A stretch of 64,000 nt of DNA, from contig NZ_JACHGE010000005.1 of the NCBI RefSeq assembly GCF_014202225.1, forward strand, positions 62,001 through 126,000, in the 5' to 3' direction. The DNA comes from Algibacter amylolyticus (GTDB lineage Bacteria > Bacteroidota > Bacteroidia > Flavobacteriales > Flavobacteriaceae). The number at the start of each line of letters is the position of its first letter. Position 1 is the stretch's first letter. The notes below the pieces were generated by a model, which worked only from the letters and a program-made list of their open reading frames with translations, had not been told where the DNA came from and ran no database searches. Shown here piece by piece: positions 1-9,409 of this stretch. Made by a program: the position numbers and the translations under genes.

Positions 1-1115
1 TACGCACTTACGGCATCGGTTAACTCTAAATCGACTTTACAGTTTTTTACATTGTTTCCCACAAACGTGATTAACGGACCGTATAAGGCATCACCTTTAG
101 AGTTTTCAATAACACCATCTGTACCAATAGAAAACCCTTTTTCTTGACAACCAACAGCGGTAGAGCCCACGATTTTAGTTGGTGGTAAATTAGAGCTTAA
201 ATCGAACCCAGAACGCATATTTTTAACCGTACAATTAATTACGGTAACACCTTGTGTTCGTCTTCCGCTTAAACCTCCAGAAGGGTAGGTTCTAATACCA
301 TCTTCAGATAATGATTTGATTTCGTTAGGTTGAATTTTACCTGGCGGATAATCACTTTTAAATCCAACATTAAAAGCTAATCCAGAAGTTTCGGCCAGCA
401 TATCGTTAGTTGGTCTCATTTTACCTTCTACATAACAATCTTTAAAAAGTGTGTTTACAGCGCCTTGCATAAAAATGCCATGACCAAAGGCATGCGTTAC
501 CACCTTACATCCAAAAAATTTAGTATTGGTGCCTTCTACCAACAAAACCGAATGCTTATGCAAAGGAACAAGCGCTCCTCCGCCTTTACCTAACAAATGT
601 CCGTAACCGTATGGTGTAGAGCCATGAACAAATAAATCGGCATTTTTTATGGTGTTATCATCTCCCATAACGCGCAACATTTGCACGCGATGCGCAGGAA
701 CGTGACTACCAATATCTTTTCCTTTTAATCCTTCTATATAATTATTGTTGCCGCTTACCAAAAACTCACTAAACTCACTTTTAGGATAGTTTTTATGTAG
801 TTTTCCATCAATATTTAAAGTTACTCCCGTTAAAAAATACTGACTATTATTACCAGAAAAATGAATAAGAGAACCTATACGAAAATCGCCTTCCTTCTTA
901 TTATTTTCACCATATTTAAAAATACTTAAGGCTCCAATTTTAATAGAATTTACATGGTATTCACCAGGTTTCATTTTAACCAAAACATTGCTCTTTTTAG
1001 CGTATTTGGCTAACTTTTCTACAGAATTTATAAAAATAGTATCGCGTGAAGTATTTGTGGCTTTTACCGAAAACACTACTGTTAATAGTAAAATTGAGCT
1101 TATTATATTTTTCAT
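1..1115 (-). CDS. Secreted right-handed parallel beta-helix protein, cut by the window edge
   Basis: The frame is open from the ATG at 1113-1115 down to base 1 with no stop, so about 371 N-terminal residues are visible and the C-terminus lies outside the window. The first 19 residues form a signal peptide ending VKA, so the protein is exported. After it come short strands rich in N, G and V of the kind found in pectate-lyase-like solenoids, including stretches such as NNTIKNADLFVHG, NTKFFGCKVVTHAFGHG and VTVINCTVKNMRSGFDL. Such folds include polysaccharide lyases and glycosidases, but I see no signature that fixes a family. It lies 19 bp after the lyase-like gene at 1135-3630 and is probably the next gene of the same operon, so a role on the same sulfated glycan is inferred. 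Confidence 0.75.
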   Translation of the reverse strand, partial: MKNIISSILLLTVVFSVKATNTSRDTIFINSVEKLAKYAKKSNVLVKMKPGEYHVNSIKIGALSIFKYGENNKKEGDFRIGSLIHFSGNNSQYFLTGVTLNIDGKLHKNYPKSEFSEFLVSGNNNYIEGLKGKDIGSHVPAHRVQMLRVMGDDNTIKNADLFVHGSTPYGYGHLLGKGGGALVPLHKHSVLLVEGTNTKFFGCKVVTHAFGHGIFMQGAVNTLFKDCYVEGKMRPTNDMLAETSGLAFNVGFKSDYPPGKIQPNEIKSLSEDGIRTYPSGGLSGRRTQGVTVINCTVKNMRSGFDLSSNLPPTKIVGSTAVGCQEKGFSIGTDGVIENSKGDALYGPLITFVGNNVKNCKVDLELTDAVSA

Positions 1116-1134
1116 TTGAAATATTGAAAGTTTA

Positions 1135-3630
1135 TTAATTCTGAATCGTAGTTTCGGTATGTAGTAGCTTACCGTTTACATAGTCTTCTATCTTGATTTT
1201 AATATCATTTTGTTTGAAATTGGTAACTGTAATAACTTGTTTTCTGCCACCGCTTAAATAAACTACTACTTCATTTGCATTATTTGATTCTATTTTTTCG
1301 ATTGAAGACTTTCCTTTGTAAGGTTCTAGCACCGTTAAAAACTGTGTTTCTTCACTTTTAACCCGAACACCATAAGTCGCTCTATCCGGATTATTTCTTA
1401 TCCCTCTTGGTGCACCGCCATTAGGATAAGTTGCAGTAAACACTTCTGCTTTTTTTGGCCAGAGTGTGTGAACATCTAACTTCATATCTTTTTCTTGAAA
1501 CATCACTTTGGTTCCTTTTTTTGTTTGGTACCATTGTGCGTTTGTAAAGTATTTGTATTGAGAATTTAAATCTTCACTTAGTTTTGGCATTAGAGTTCCT
1601 TTGGCTTTTACGCCATTGATAGACTGCAATCCTATTGGGTGTAACATCCAATCGTAAGTATGTTTTTGTGGCGCTTTCATATAATCGGCTATCACGACGT
1701 AATCATTTGTGACTACCGATAATCGGCGTTGTAAAACAGGTTTAAAATCTGGATCGAAATCAAAATCATTCCATGGCGGAAATAATTCTTTGTTAAATAT
1801 TGGAATTCTGCGCCATCTAGCTTCCGTTTGTACAACAGTCGCTTGCATGATATCGCCCTTAAAAAACAATGTTTGGATTGATGGTAAGGCTTCTTGTTGC
1901 AACGCATCGACCACAACCATATTATGTGTTGCAGATGCTTGTACACTTTCCTTATACCCCGGATCACCATAGCCAAACCACACCATTTCGGTTCCAAAAT
2001 ATTTATGACCATATCGGTTTAAAGCGGTCATTCCGGTTCTATCCAAATGCCCGTGCCAACCTCCATGTGTACCAAACTTAAAATAGGCCTGAATTTGGTC
2101 TTTAGGATTTTGATCTTTTGGCTGAGAGCGTAAGGCTACCAAACCAACATTAGACACGTAATCTGATTCTGTTCTAGGATCTTTAACTTCTGGCAATTCG
2201 GCTACGCCATACAGCAAAGATTCCCAGCTATCTCTTTTAGACTTACTAACTACCCATGCTAAATCGTTACCATTAAAATGCCTATAAGCCAATTCGTAAA
2301 ACTCATGGGGTTTAGCCACTGTTCCGTCGTTATTAGGAATTAAATTGGCATCTTCATCCATCATAGGAATATAGGCGCTCACCATGTCCTTAAGTCCACG
2401 GGTGCTACTTCCTGTAGGTCCCCAAATATCAAATTTCATTCCTGTAAATCCTTCTTTGGCATTTTCAAAATCTTTACTTTTAAATCGAGTAGGAAAACGT
2501 CTGTCGTATAAATTCCATCCGTAATTTTCAAAAGCTTGGGCCGTAAGACAGAGCCTTTCTGTTACCAAATAGCAATATCCTGGTGTTCCTTCAAACCACC
2601 AACCATCTGCCATAATACCTTTAGTCATTTGATCTATTAGTCCGCCATCGCTTTCAACAAAATGATTAACGGCTGCCATATCTTGCAAGAAAAGGGATGT
2701 TATAACAGCTCCAACATTAGCACTTGCTTGATGATTCATTATACCAATAGGATCCATATGTGCCTTATCCTGTTTTAAATAAAGACGCATTGATTTTTCA
2801 ATGTTTGTTCGCTCTTTTTCAGATAAAACATCTTCACCATATAAAATATCGCAGGTTAATGCCAAATACATAAAAAAGAAGCCTTCGTGCACTTGCACCC
2901 CTGTTGTAGCAGCACCAAGAGATAAATAGCCCTCTTCTGGGTCGCAAACATCATTAACGAGCTTAACCGCTTTGTTTAAATAGACTTTATTCCCTGTAAA
3001 CTTATAGGCTAATACCACTTTAAAAAGAGCTTCACCATCTGCTGCTTTATACGCTAAACTTTTCCAGCGTTTAACCGGTCTTGGTTTATCGACCACCTTT
3101 CTTTCTGGAACTTTATAAGCATTTGCAAATTCGATAAGACCATCTAGATTTTGTTTTGCCCAATCTACATTTTCGGCCTTTGCTTTAGCTTCTTTTAAAA
3201 TCTCGCCTGTTACCAAAAGAAATGGATGAGGTTTATAGCGAACGGTAATAAACTCTAACGTTTCTTTACGCTTACTGTCTTTGTTTTGTATTTCCAAAAA
3301 ACTAGATTCTTGACCTCCAACAGGAATTCTGTTACTTACTTTTACATAAAACTCACCATGATACACTTGATTACCTTTCACTGAAATAAGTGTATCCTTA
3401 ATGGTAACCTGACAAGCTAAGGTTCTTGGGTTTTTAATTTGAATAGCATAAACTTGCTCGGTATCATGGTTATTCTTAATTTGGAATGCATACCTGATAG
3501 TTTCGTTTACTTTTGCTGCTTTAGACTGCTGAACATTACTTAAAATGATATTATTATTATTATTATTATTAGCAAAAGCGCTGATGCTGAAAAATAAAAT
3601 AACTAGAACAATTAGATTTTTGGTTGGCAT
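1135..3630 (-). CDS. Heparinase II/III-type polysaccharide lyase-like protein
   Basis: This 831-residue secreted protein has a signal peptide ending SAFA, followed at once by seven asparagines encoded by a pure AAT run. Residues about 28-140 look like an Ig-like beta-sandwich. Next comes a helical toroid region with IMNHQASANVG and, near residue 350, WFEGTPGYCYL, whose tyrosine fits the catalytic Tyr of these lyases. A beta-sandwich region follows with GTHGGWHGHLDRTG near residue 526. This layout is that of heparinase II/III and alginate-lyase-fold enzymes, which cleave uronic-acid-containing glycans by beta-elimination. The exact PL family and substrate are not readable from sequence alone. 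It lies 30 bp after the FAD oxidoreductase gene, in the operon that starts at the GH29 gene at 11921. Confidence 0.8.
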   Translation of the reverse strand: MPTKNLIVLVILFFSISAFANNNNNNNIILSNVQQSKAAKVNETIRYAFQIKNNHDTEQVYAIQIKNPRTLACQVTIKDTLISVKGNQVYHGEFYVKVSNRIPVGGQESSFLEIQNKDSKRKETLEFITVRYKPHPFLLVTGEILKEAKAKAENVDWAKQNLDGLIEFANAYKVPERKVVDKPRPVKRWKSLAYKAADGEALFKVVLAYKFTGNKVYLNKAVKLVNDVCDPEEGYLSLGAATTGVQVHEGFFFMYLALTCDILYGEDVLSEKERTNIEKSMRLYLKQDKAHMDPIGIMNHQASANVGAVITSLFLQDMAAVNHFVESDGGLIDQMTKGIMADGWWFEGTPGYCYLVTERLCLTAQAFENYGWNLYDRRFPTRFKSKDFENAKEGFTGMKFDIWGPTGSSTRGLKDMVSAYIPMMDEDANLIPNNDGTVAKPHEFYELAYRHFNGNDLAWVVSKSKRDSWESLLYGVAELPEVKDPRTESDYVSNVGLVALRSQPKDQNPKDQIQAYFKFGTHGGWHGHLDRTGMTALNRYGHKYFGTEMVWFGYGDPGYKESVQASATHNMVVVDALQQEALPSIQTLFFKGDIMQATVVQTEARWRRIPIFNKELFPPWNDFDFDPDFKPVLQRRLSVVTNDYVVIADYMKAPQKHTYDWMLHPIGLQSINGVKAKGTLMPKLSEDLNSQYKYFTNAQWYQTKKGTKVMFQEKDMKLDVHTLWPKKAEVFTATYPNGGAPRGIRNNPDRATYGVRVKSEETQFLTVLEPYKGKSSIEKIESNNANEVVVYLSGGRKQVITVTNFKQNDIKIKIEDYVNGKLLHTETTIQN
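3550..3570 (-). repeat. Trinucleotide microsatellite (AAT)7 inside a coding region
   Basis: Seven perfect ATT units on the plus strand encode seven consecutive asparagines directly after the predicted signal-peptide cleavage site of the lyase-like protein. Gain or loss of a unit keeps the frame, so slippage would change only the length of the mature N-terminus. Confidence 0.9.
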
Positions 3631-3660
3631 TGTATAAAAATTTGTTTTAATATTTGGTTA

Positions 3661-5043
3661 CTATCCTAAATAAGCATCATGATCCTTAAGTTCCTTTTCT
3701 AATTTGGCATATTCTAGGTCGTTAGGCCATACTTTATTAATAGCAGATAAACCTGCCATAGCTCCGGCACCTTGCCCTATGGCCATAGCAATTGGCGTTA
3801 CTCGTAACCCTGCACTTGCGTGATGATCTGCCCCAATGGCTCTTCCAGAGAGCACTAAGTTATCGACCTCATTAGTTAACAATGAATCTTTTGGAATGTA
3901 ATAAGCGCCTTCATCCTTTAAGTGTACGGTATCGGTATCGCCACCATCTGGAGAATGAATATCCAATGGATAACCTCCAACAGCAATAGGTTCTTTAAAA
4001 CGTACTTCGTTAATTAAATCTTCGGCAGATAACACATACTTTGCATGTGGATGACGCGACTCACGAATACCAATATGCGGTGCGGTACTTACAAAAGTAG
4101 CGTTTTCAAAACCTGGTGCATATTTTCTAAGGAAATTAAAAATCTCAACACACTGTTTACGTCCTAAAGTTTCCGCTTTACTTAAATCGAATGGGTTTAA
4201 TGGATTAAAACCTAGCACACGCGATGTATTAAAAATAAACTCCCCTTCGGTATTGGTTTCAAAAAATAGCACGTTGTCCCTTGGCACAGTTACTTCGCCT
4301 TTAGCTTTCGCCTTATTCCATAAATCGTAAAACCCCCAAGTTGAAATACGCTTGGTCTTTTTCAAAATTTCGGCTTTATCATCAGATCGCTCTTCGGCAT
4401 CAAACTGATCCCAATTATTAATCATGTATTCTCGAAGCTTTTCAGTATTCACATTCCCCACTTTAATATTGGTGGTCATGGGTTGCGATTTATTGTCTTC
4501 CGGACGACCTTCGGTAAAAGGTACTCCAGATAGTTTTACAATTTCGCTGTCTCCACTAGCATCAACAAAAACTTTTGCCGGTATTTCTTGTATGCCTCCT
4601 CTGTTATGAATAAATACTGATTTAATTTCTCTTCCTTCTTTTGAAATATCAATTAATCGGGTGTGATATAATATTTCTGCTCCTGCCTCAATAACCATAT
4701 CCTCTAGGGTTACCTTCAACATTTCAGCATCAAAAGGTGTTACTGTAGAACAATAGCCTGTACCATCTAAGATGTGCCCAGGACTAGCCCCTTTTGCCAC
4801 CAACCTAGTTACCATTTCGTTTGGCGAACCAAAAACCAATTGTCTTCCTGCTCTGTTATGAAACGTCATCATTGGACCAACACCCATAGCTGTTAACGAC
4901 CCACCTAAAAAACCAAACTGCTCGATAAGTAATGTTTTAGCTCCGGTTTTTGCCGATGCAATGGCTGCATGACTTCCTGAAACTCCGCCGCCTACAACTA
5001 TTACATCGTATCCTTCTATTAATGTTGTCTTAAATGTTTTCAT
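3661..5043 (-). CDS. Cytosolic FAD-dependent oxidoreductase (FAD_oxidored family)
   Basis: This 460-residue protein has no signal peptide. It opens with a Rossmann dinucleotide motif, DVIVVGGGVSGSHAAIAS, near residues 14-31, followed by GAKTLLIEQFGFLGGS, the usual ADP-ribose/FAD-binding layout. The C-terminal NLVLSGRAIGADHHASAGL then GQGAGAMAGL is typical of the PF12831-type FAD oxidoreductases often found in sugar-use loci of this phylum. The substrate is unknown. It sits 22 bp after an SSS symporter gene and 30 bp before a lyase-like gene. Because it stays in the cytosol, I infer that it acts on a sugar or uronate brought in by that symporter. It is not a succinate dehydrogenase or GidA-type enzyme by its C-terminal motifs. 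Confidence 0.8.
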   Translation of the reverse strand: MKTFKTTLIEGYDVIVVGGGVSGSHAAIASAKTGAKTLLIEQFGFLGGSLTAMGVGPMMTFHNRAGRQLVFGSPNEMVTRLVAKGASPGHILDGTGYCSTVTPFDAEMLKVTLEDMVIEAGAEILYHTRLIDISKEGREIKSVFIHNRGGIQEIPAKVFVDASGDSEIVKLSGVPFTEGRPEDNKSQPMTTNIKVGNVNTEKLREYMINNWDQFDAEERSDDKAEILKKTKRISTWGFYDLWNKAKAKGEVTVPRDNVLFFETNTEGEFIFNTSRVLGFNPLNPFDLSKAETLGRKQCVEIFNFLRKYAPGFENATFVSTAPHIGIRESRHPHAKYVLSAEDLINEVRFKEPIAVGGYPLDIHSPDGGDTDTVHLKDEGAYYIPKDSLLTNEVDNLVLSGRAIGADHHASAGLRVTPIAMAIGQGAGAMAGLSAINKVWPNDLEYAKLEKELKDHDAYLG

Positions 5044-5065
5044 TTATCTTTTTTCAATTTTTATT

Positions 5066-6613
5066 TTAAACTACAGCTGTTTTATTATTTAATTTTGAAT
5101 GTAGCAATGCTACAATTATAACTACTAAGGCACCTACCGGAAACCACCAAAAGAAGCTAATACCCTCGTAATGCATAAGGCCTATAACCAAAATGGCTAA
5201 AATGGCTCCTATTAAAATGCCTGTAAAGGATCCTTTTCTCATTAATGCTAAAAATGCTATCCCAATTAAAGTACCATAAGCATAGCCCGGTACTTTAAAG
5301 CCTAATGCCAACAACCCACCATCTTGGAAGAAACTGAACCCATAGGCTAAAAGCGCCAAAATAACACCCCAAACAATAATTGCTATTTTAGATATTTTAA
5401 CCACTTTATTTTCGTCCATGGTTTTTAGTTTTGGAACAATTAAGGTTCCTACGCCCATAACACTGGTTTGAGAAAGTGCGGTTAACGCAGAGTCTAAAGT
5501 TGAAATACCTGCGGCAAACATAGCGGCAATGATTAATCCAGAAATTCCGTTTGGTAATTCGTTAACTACGTAATACGGAAAAATTCTATCGGGTTCTGCA
5601 CTTATTGAAGCACTTACCAAATAGGACAATGGGTTAATATCGTAATAGGCCACTAAGCCGATTCCAACAAAGGCCATAATCCAGGTTGTGGCAACACCTA
5701 TAACAGAAAAAGCTACAGCTTTTCGTGCTTCTTTAAGATTTTTACAGCATAAGGCACGTTGCGTTACCACTTGGTCGACGGCATTAGAGCCAAATTCGAA
5801 AAATGTGCAACCTAAAATCCCTACCCAAAGCGTATAGGTTTTATGCGGATCTAAGGATAAATCCCATAATACTAACTTTGCTTTTTTATCTGCAATAGCC
5901 ATCATTTCACCAAAGCCACCCGGAATATCGCCAACGGCATAAAACAAGGCAAAAAAGGCTCCAAAAATAAAGATTACAAACTGAATAGCATCAGTCCATA
6001 CCACAGTAGTTATACCGCCAATATACGACCAAACAACCGCGAACAAAGCTATAATAGCAATACATACTACGGTACTTTGGCCCGTTATAACACTTAGCAC
6101 TAACGCTGTACCTAATAAGCGTACACCTTGACTCATGGTTGCTCCTATCATAAAAAAGGTTCGAGACAACTGACTAGTTTTTACCCCTAACCTGTTTTGA
6201 ATAAAATCGTATGGACTAAAAACACCTTCTTCGTAATATTCCTTTAATAGCACATAAACGAATAAGACATTTCCTAAGGCAAAACCTATTGTCATTTGCA
6301 AATAGGTTAGATTCCCTTGCATTGAAAAAATAAAAGCCGGAACCGCAATAAACGTAGCAACACTGGTTTTAGTAGCTATAAGCGATAACGAAACTGCCCA
6401 CCATGGTAAATTGTTTCCGCCTTTAAAAAAAGCATCTAAACCTTTGTCCTTGTTTTTAACTAACTCACCTATTAGTGTCGTACCCAACAAAAACACGATT
6501 AAAACCACCCAATTTAAAATAGAAAAACTACTGGAAGCAATATCGTTTCCATCTTGTGCAAATAGTGTTAACCCGAAAAACAATGTTATTATTAGAATTA
6601 AAGATTTCTTCAT
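5066..6613 (-). CDS. Sodium/solute symporter (SSS family)
   Basis: This 515-residue polytopic inner-membrane protein has about 13 hydrophobic segments. The segment containing YIGGITTVVWTDAIQF (about residues 196-211) is the hallmark of the SSS family, which couples Na+ entry to uptake of sugars, uronates or other small solutes. The N-terminus (MKKSLILIITLFFGLTLFAQ) reads like a cleavable signal peptide placed before the first core helix, a feature of many Bacteroidota SSS proteins. The gene lies between a GH88 gene and the FAD oxidoreductase gene, so the likely cargo is a monosaccharide or uronate released in the periplasm by the enzymes of the locus. Specificity cannot be read from the sequence. 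Confidence 0.88.
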   Translation of the reverse strand: MKKSLILIITLFFGLTLFAQDGNDIASSSFSILNWVVLIVFLLGTTLIGELVKNKDKGLDAFFKGGNNLPWWAVSLSLIATKTSVATFIAVPAFIFSMQGNLTYLQMTIGFALGNVLFVYVLLKEYYEEGVFSPYDFIQNRLGVKTSQLSRTFFMIGATMSQGVRLLGTALVLSVITGQSTVVCIAIIALFAVVWSYIGGITTVVWTDAIQFVIFIFGAFFALFYAVGDIPGGFGEMMAIADKKAKLVLWDLSLDPHKTYTLWVGILGCTFFEFGSNAVDQVVTQRALCCKNLKEARKAVAFSVIGVATTWIMAFVGIGLVAYYDINPLSYLVSASISAEPDRIFPYYVVNELPNGISGLIIAAMFAAGISTLDSALTALSQTSVMGVGTLIVPKLKTMDENKVVKISKIAIIVWGVILALLAYGFSFFQDGGLLALGFKVPGYAYGTLIGIAFLALMRKGSFTGILIGAILAILVIGLMHYEGISFFWWFPVGALVVIIVALLHSKLNNKTAVV

Positions 6614-6655
6614 CTGTCTATTGTCTTTATTTTCAGCTTTTATAAGTATTAGTTA

Positions 6656-7846
6656 TTAAGACTTCCAATTCTTTAATCTTAACAATGCTTCCATATAGTA
6701 ATAATCGGCATAAATGATTGGCTCATCAATTTCAGAGTTTTTTGGGTGATGCCCGGTAGAATGCAATAACAACCCCTGATTTTTATTACCACTCAAGTAC
6801 TTATCGGTAGACAATAGATCTATAAACCCTTTAGCAGCGTTATAATATTTATTTTTTAATGCATCTTCCTTAACAAAATTTGCTAACTCTAGCATTCCAC
6901 ATGCAGCAATTGCTGCAGCCGATGCGTCTTTTGGTGCATTAGGAATTTTAGGATCATCAAAATCCCAAAAAGGAATACCATCTTGGGGTAAGCGTTCCAA
7001 AAACTTATCGGCAAGTTTTATTGAAGTATCAAGAAAATCGTCCCTTCCCGTTTCTCTATATGAAAAGGCAAGTCCATAAATACCCCATGTTTGTCCGCGT
7101 GCCCACATAGAATTATCGGCGTAACCTTGATGCGCCACACCCCTTAAAAAAGCACCTGTTTTATTATCAAAAGCCCCTAAATGATAGGTAGAATAATCTG
7201 GTCGCACTAAGTTCTTCATGGTTACTTCGGCATGACTTTCGGCTATATCATACAACCTTTTTGAACCACCATTTTTAGCTGCCCAAAACAAAAGTTCTAG
7301 GTTCATCATATTATCAATAATGGTGTTATGAGGGTATTGTGGTTTCATTGGCCAAGAATGAATTGAGCCTACAATAGGATTATAAAGCGTTGCTAAAGTA
7401 TCTGCAGCTGCTAACATAACCTCTTTATATTCCGTGTTTCCAGTAAGTCTGTAACCATTACCGAAACTGCAATATACTTGAAAACCAATATCATGATCTG
7501 ATGCTGATGAATAAGCTATTTGTTTTATTGGTAACGTAAATTTCTCAGCTTCCTTTTTTATATATTCATCTCCTGAAGCTTCGTAAGCATACCAAAGAAC
7601 ACCAGGCCAAAAACCACTACACCAATCTTTTACACCAACAAGCTTCCAATTTCTAGAGCCTTTCTCTACATTTCTGGGAAAGCTATCTGCTGAAACTAAT
7701 GTTTTTAAAGTTTCTTTAGTTTTTAAAACATTTGATTCAAGAATTTTGTCAAGATTTAAACTTGCTGCTTCTTTTTTTTCTGAAAAACAACTGGTTACTA
7801 AAATCACTATCAGTAAACCACCCCCTACTTTTTTTGAAAACTTCAT
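6656..7846 (-). CDS. GH88 unsaturated glucuronyl hydrolase, copy 1 (lipoprotein)
   Basis: This 396-residue protein has a lipoprotein signal (VILVTSCFS). GH88 enzymes hydrate the 4,5-unsaturated uronic acid left at the non-reducing end by polysaccharide lyases, releasing it from the oligosaccharide. The two conserved aspartate motifs are present: SDHDIGFQVYCSFGNGY near residue 119 and TIIDNMMNLELLFWAAK near residue 180. WARGQTWGIYG and FWDFDDPKIPNAP complete the (alpha/alpha)6 barrel signature. Length is normal for the family. It is a close paralogue of the gene at 31626-32852. It lies 93 bp after a sulfatase gene and 42 bp before the symporter gene. Together with the lyase-like genes it implies that the target glycan contains glucuronic or iduronic acid. 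Confidence 0.92.
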   Translation of the reverse strand: MKFSKKVGGGLLIVILVTSCFSEKKEAASLNLDKILESNVLKTKETLKTLVSADSFPRNVEKGSRNWKLVGVKDWCSGFWPGVLWYAYEASGDEYIKKEAEKFTLPIKQIAYSSASDHDIGFQVYCSFGNGYRLTGNTEYKEVMLAAADTLATLYNPIVGSIHSWPMKPQYPHNTIIDNMMNLELLFWAAKNGGSKRLYDIAESHAEVTMKNLVRPDYSTYHLGAFDNKTGAFLRGVAHQGYADNSMWARGQTWGIYGLAFSYRETGRDDFLDTSIKLADKFLERLPQDGIPFWDFDDPKIPNAPKDASAAAIAACGMLELANFVKEDALKNKYYNAAKGFIDLLSTDKYLSGNKNQGLLLHSTGHHPKNSEIDEPIIYADYYYMEALLRLKNWKS

Positions 7847-7939
7847 ATTATACTTTTGTTTTTTATTAAGCTCATAGATTTAAAAAATAAAATCATGAAC
7901 ATTTCATTTAAATTATCTAAAATAATTCGACAACCTTTT

Positions 7940-9379
7940 TTAAAAACTCCAATACAATACACCACCAATTTTATCATTAAGTAATTTTTTTAACTCCTTT
8001 ACAACTGCTGGATTTTCTTTAGCTATGTTTTTGGTTTCATCAGGATTATTAACATGATCGTAAAGTTCCATACTACCACTTGCAGCCTCTATAAACCGGT
8101 ATTTTGAAGTACGAATAGTGGTTGCTTTAGCTGTATAGGCAATGGCAGCTCTTGAAGTTTCTTCTTTATTCTCTATTACCGGTACTAACGATTTACCTTG
8201 TACAAAATCTGGATTTGGCAATTTGCATAATTCTGCTAACGTTGGAAAAACATCTAAGGTTTCTACAATGGCATCAATACCTTGCCCGTTTTCTTTCATT
8301 TCGGGATTATAAATAATTAATGGGGAATGTAATGACTCTTCAAACAAACTATGTTTACCCCAAATAGCGTGTTCTCCTAAATGCCATCCATGATCTCCCC
8401 AAAGCACAACTATAGTATTTTTATCTGCTCCGGTTTCCTTTAGCTTTTTTAAAATATCGCCTACATGTTTATCGGCATAACTCACACAAGCCGCATAATA
8501 TCGTTTTAACTCCATGGCAAATTCATTATCAGTTCTTGGGTCTTTGTTATTCCGATTGTACTTCATAAACTCGCCTGATGGATGCCAAGTTGTTTTCCCT
8601 TGCGGTTTTTCTGGGTGTTGAATTTCAGGAATCTCTGCACCTTCATACATATCTAAATACTTCTTTGGTACGCCGAAAGGTAAGTGTGGTTTTATTAAAC
8701 CTATAGCTAAAAAGAAAGGCGTTTTGGCAGCTGCTAATTTTTCTATTTGGTTTAATCCTTCTTCTGCAATTAATCCGTCTGGGTAACTGGTATCTAAACC
8801 GTCTACAGATTCCATAACAGCGCGATGATCTGGAGTTCTTGCTTGTCCGTTTGCCAAACCATGCATAGCACCTCTAGGCGTTTTCCAACTTCCAACAGGC
8901 ATTAAATGCTTATCCCAGGCTCCTGGCATTTCAATAATCGAATCAGTATCCCAATTAGTGCCACCTCGACCTCCAGGATGGTGCGACACTTTACCAACAG
9001 AAACCGTTGTATAACCGTTTAGTTTAAACCACTCTGGCATACTAGGTGAAACCTTTTTCGCATTTGTTAATTCATCTTCGGCTCTAGCAAATAGTGCACC
9101 GTTACTTTGTTTTCTGTACTGTAAGCCATATTGCCCTGTTAATAAGGTATATCGCGATGGGCCGCAACTAGGGGCATTTACAAAATGATTGGTAAACTTT
9201 ACACCTTTGTTTGCCAAGGCATCTATATTTGGCGATTTAATATAATTGGCACCAAAGGATTTTAATTCTGGTCGTAAATCATCGATACAAATAATTAATA
9301 CATTTTTAGGTGGGTCTTGGTCTTGCTTATTACAAGAAAAAAGAAAGAACACAAAAATTATTAAAACTTGATATCTCAT
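7940..9379 (-). CDS. S1 sulfatase, iduronate-2-sulfatase-like (lipoprotein)
   Basis: Residues 68-77 contain the S1 sulfatase signature CGPSRYTLLTGQ, with Cys72 the residue converted to formylglycine; the Asp pair in IICIDDLRPE helps bind the metal. The spacing of DDLRP, SPNID and GVKFTNHFVNAP is like that of iduronate-2-sulfatases (subfamily S1_7 by resemblance). LWGDHGWHLGEHAIWGKHS supplies the C-terminal metal and sulfate-binding motif. I chose the ATG at 9377-9379 rather than the GTG 12 bases upstream, because the ATG start gives a clean lipoprotein signal (FFLFSCNKQ). It lies 30 bp after the SGNH gene, in the GH29-to-lyase operon. The exact sulfate ester removed is not known. No sulfatase-maturing enzyme is encoded in the window. 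Confidence 0.88.
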   Translation of the reverse strand: MRYQVLIIFVFFLFSCNKQDQDPPKNVLIICIDDLRPELKSFGANYIKSPNIDALANKGVKFTNHFVNAPSCGPSRYTLLTGQYGLQYRKQSNGALFARAEDELTNAKKVSPSMPEWFKLNGYTTVSVGKVSHHPGGRGGTNWDTDSIIEMPGAWDKHLMPVGSWKTPRGAMHGLANGQARTPDHRAVMESVDGLDTSYPDGLIAEEGLNQIEKLAAAKTPFFLAIGLIKPHLPFGVPKKYLDMYEGAEIPEIQHPEKPQGKTTWHPSGEFMKYNRNNKDPRTDNEFAMELKRYYAACVSYADKHVGDILKKLKETGADKNTIVVLWGDHGWHLGEHAIWGKHSLFEESLHSPLIIYNPEMKENGQGIDAIVETLDVFPTLAELCKLPNPDFVQGKSLVPVIENKEETSRAAIAYTAKATTIRTSKYRFIEAASGSMELYDHVNNPDETKNIAKENPAVVKELKKLLNDKIGGVLYWSF

Positions 9380-9409
9380 AGTAAATAGCACTTATAATTT
9401 ACTAAACTT

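Noticed and set aside
9380-9391. GTG start four codons upstream for the first sulfatase
   Set aside because: The ATG at 9377-9379 gives a standard lipoprotein signal and a more common start codon in this phylum.
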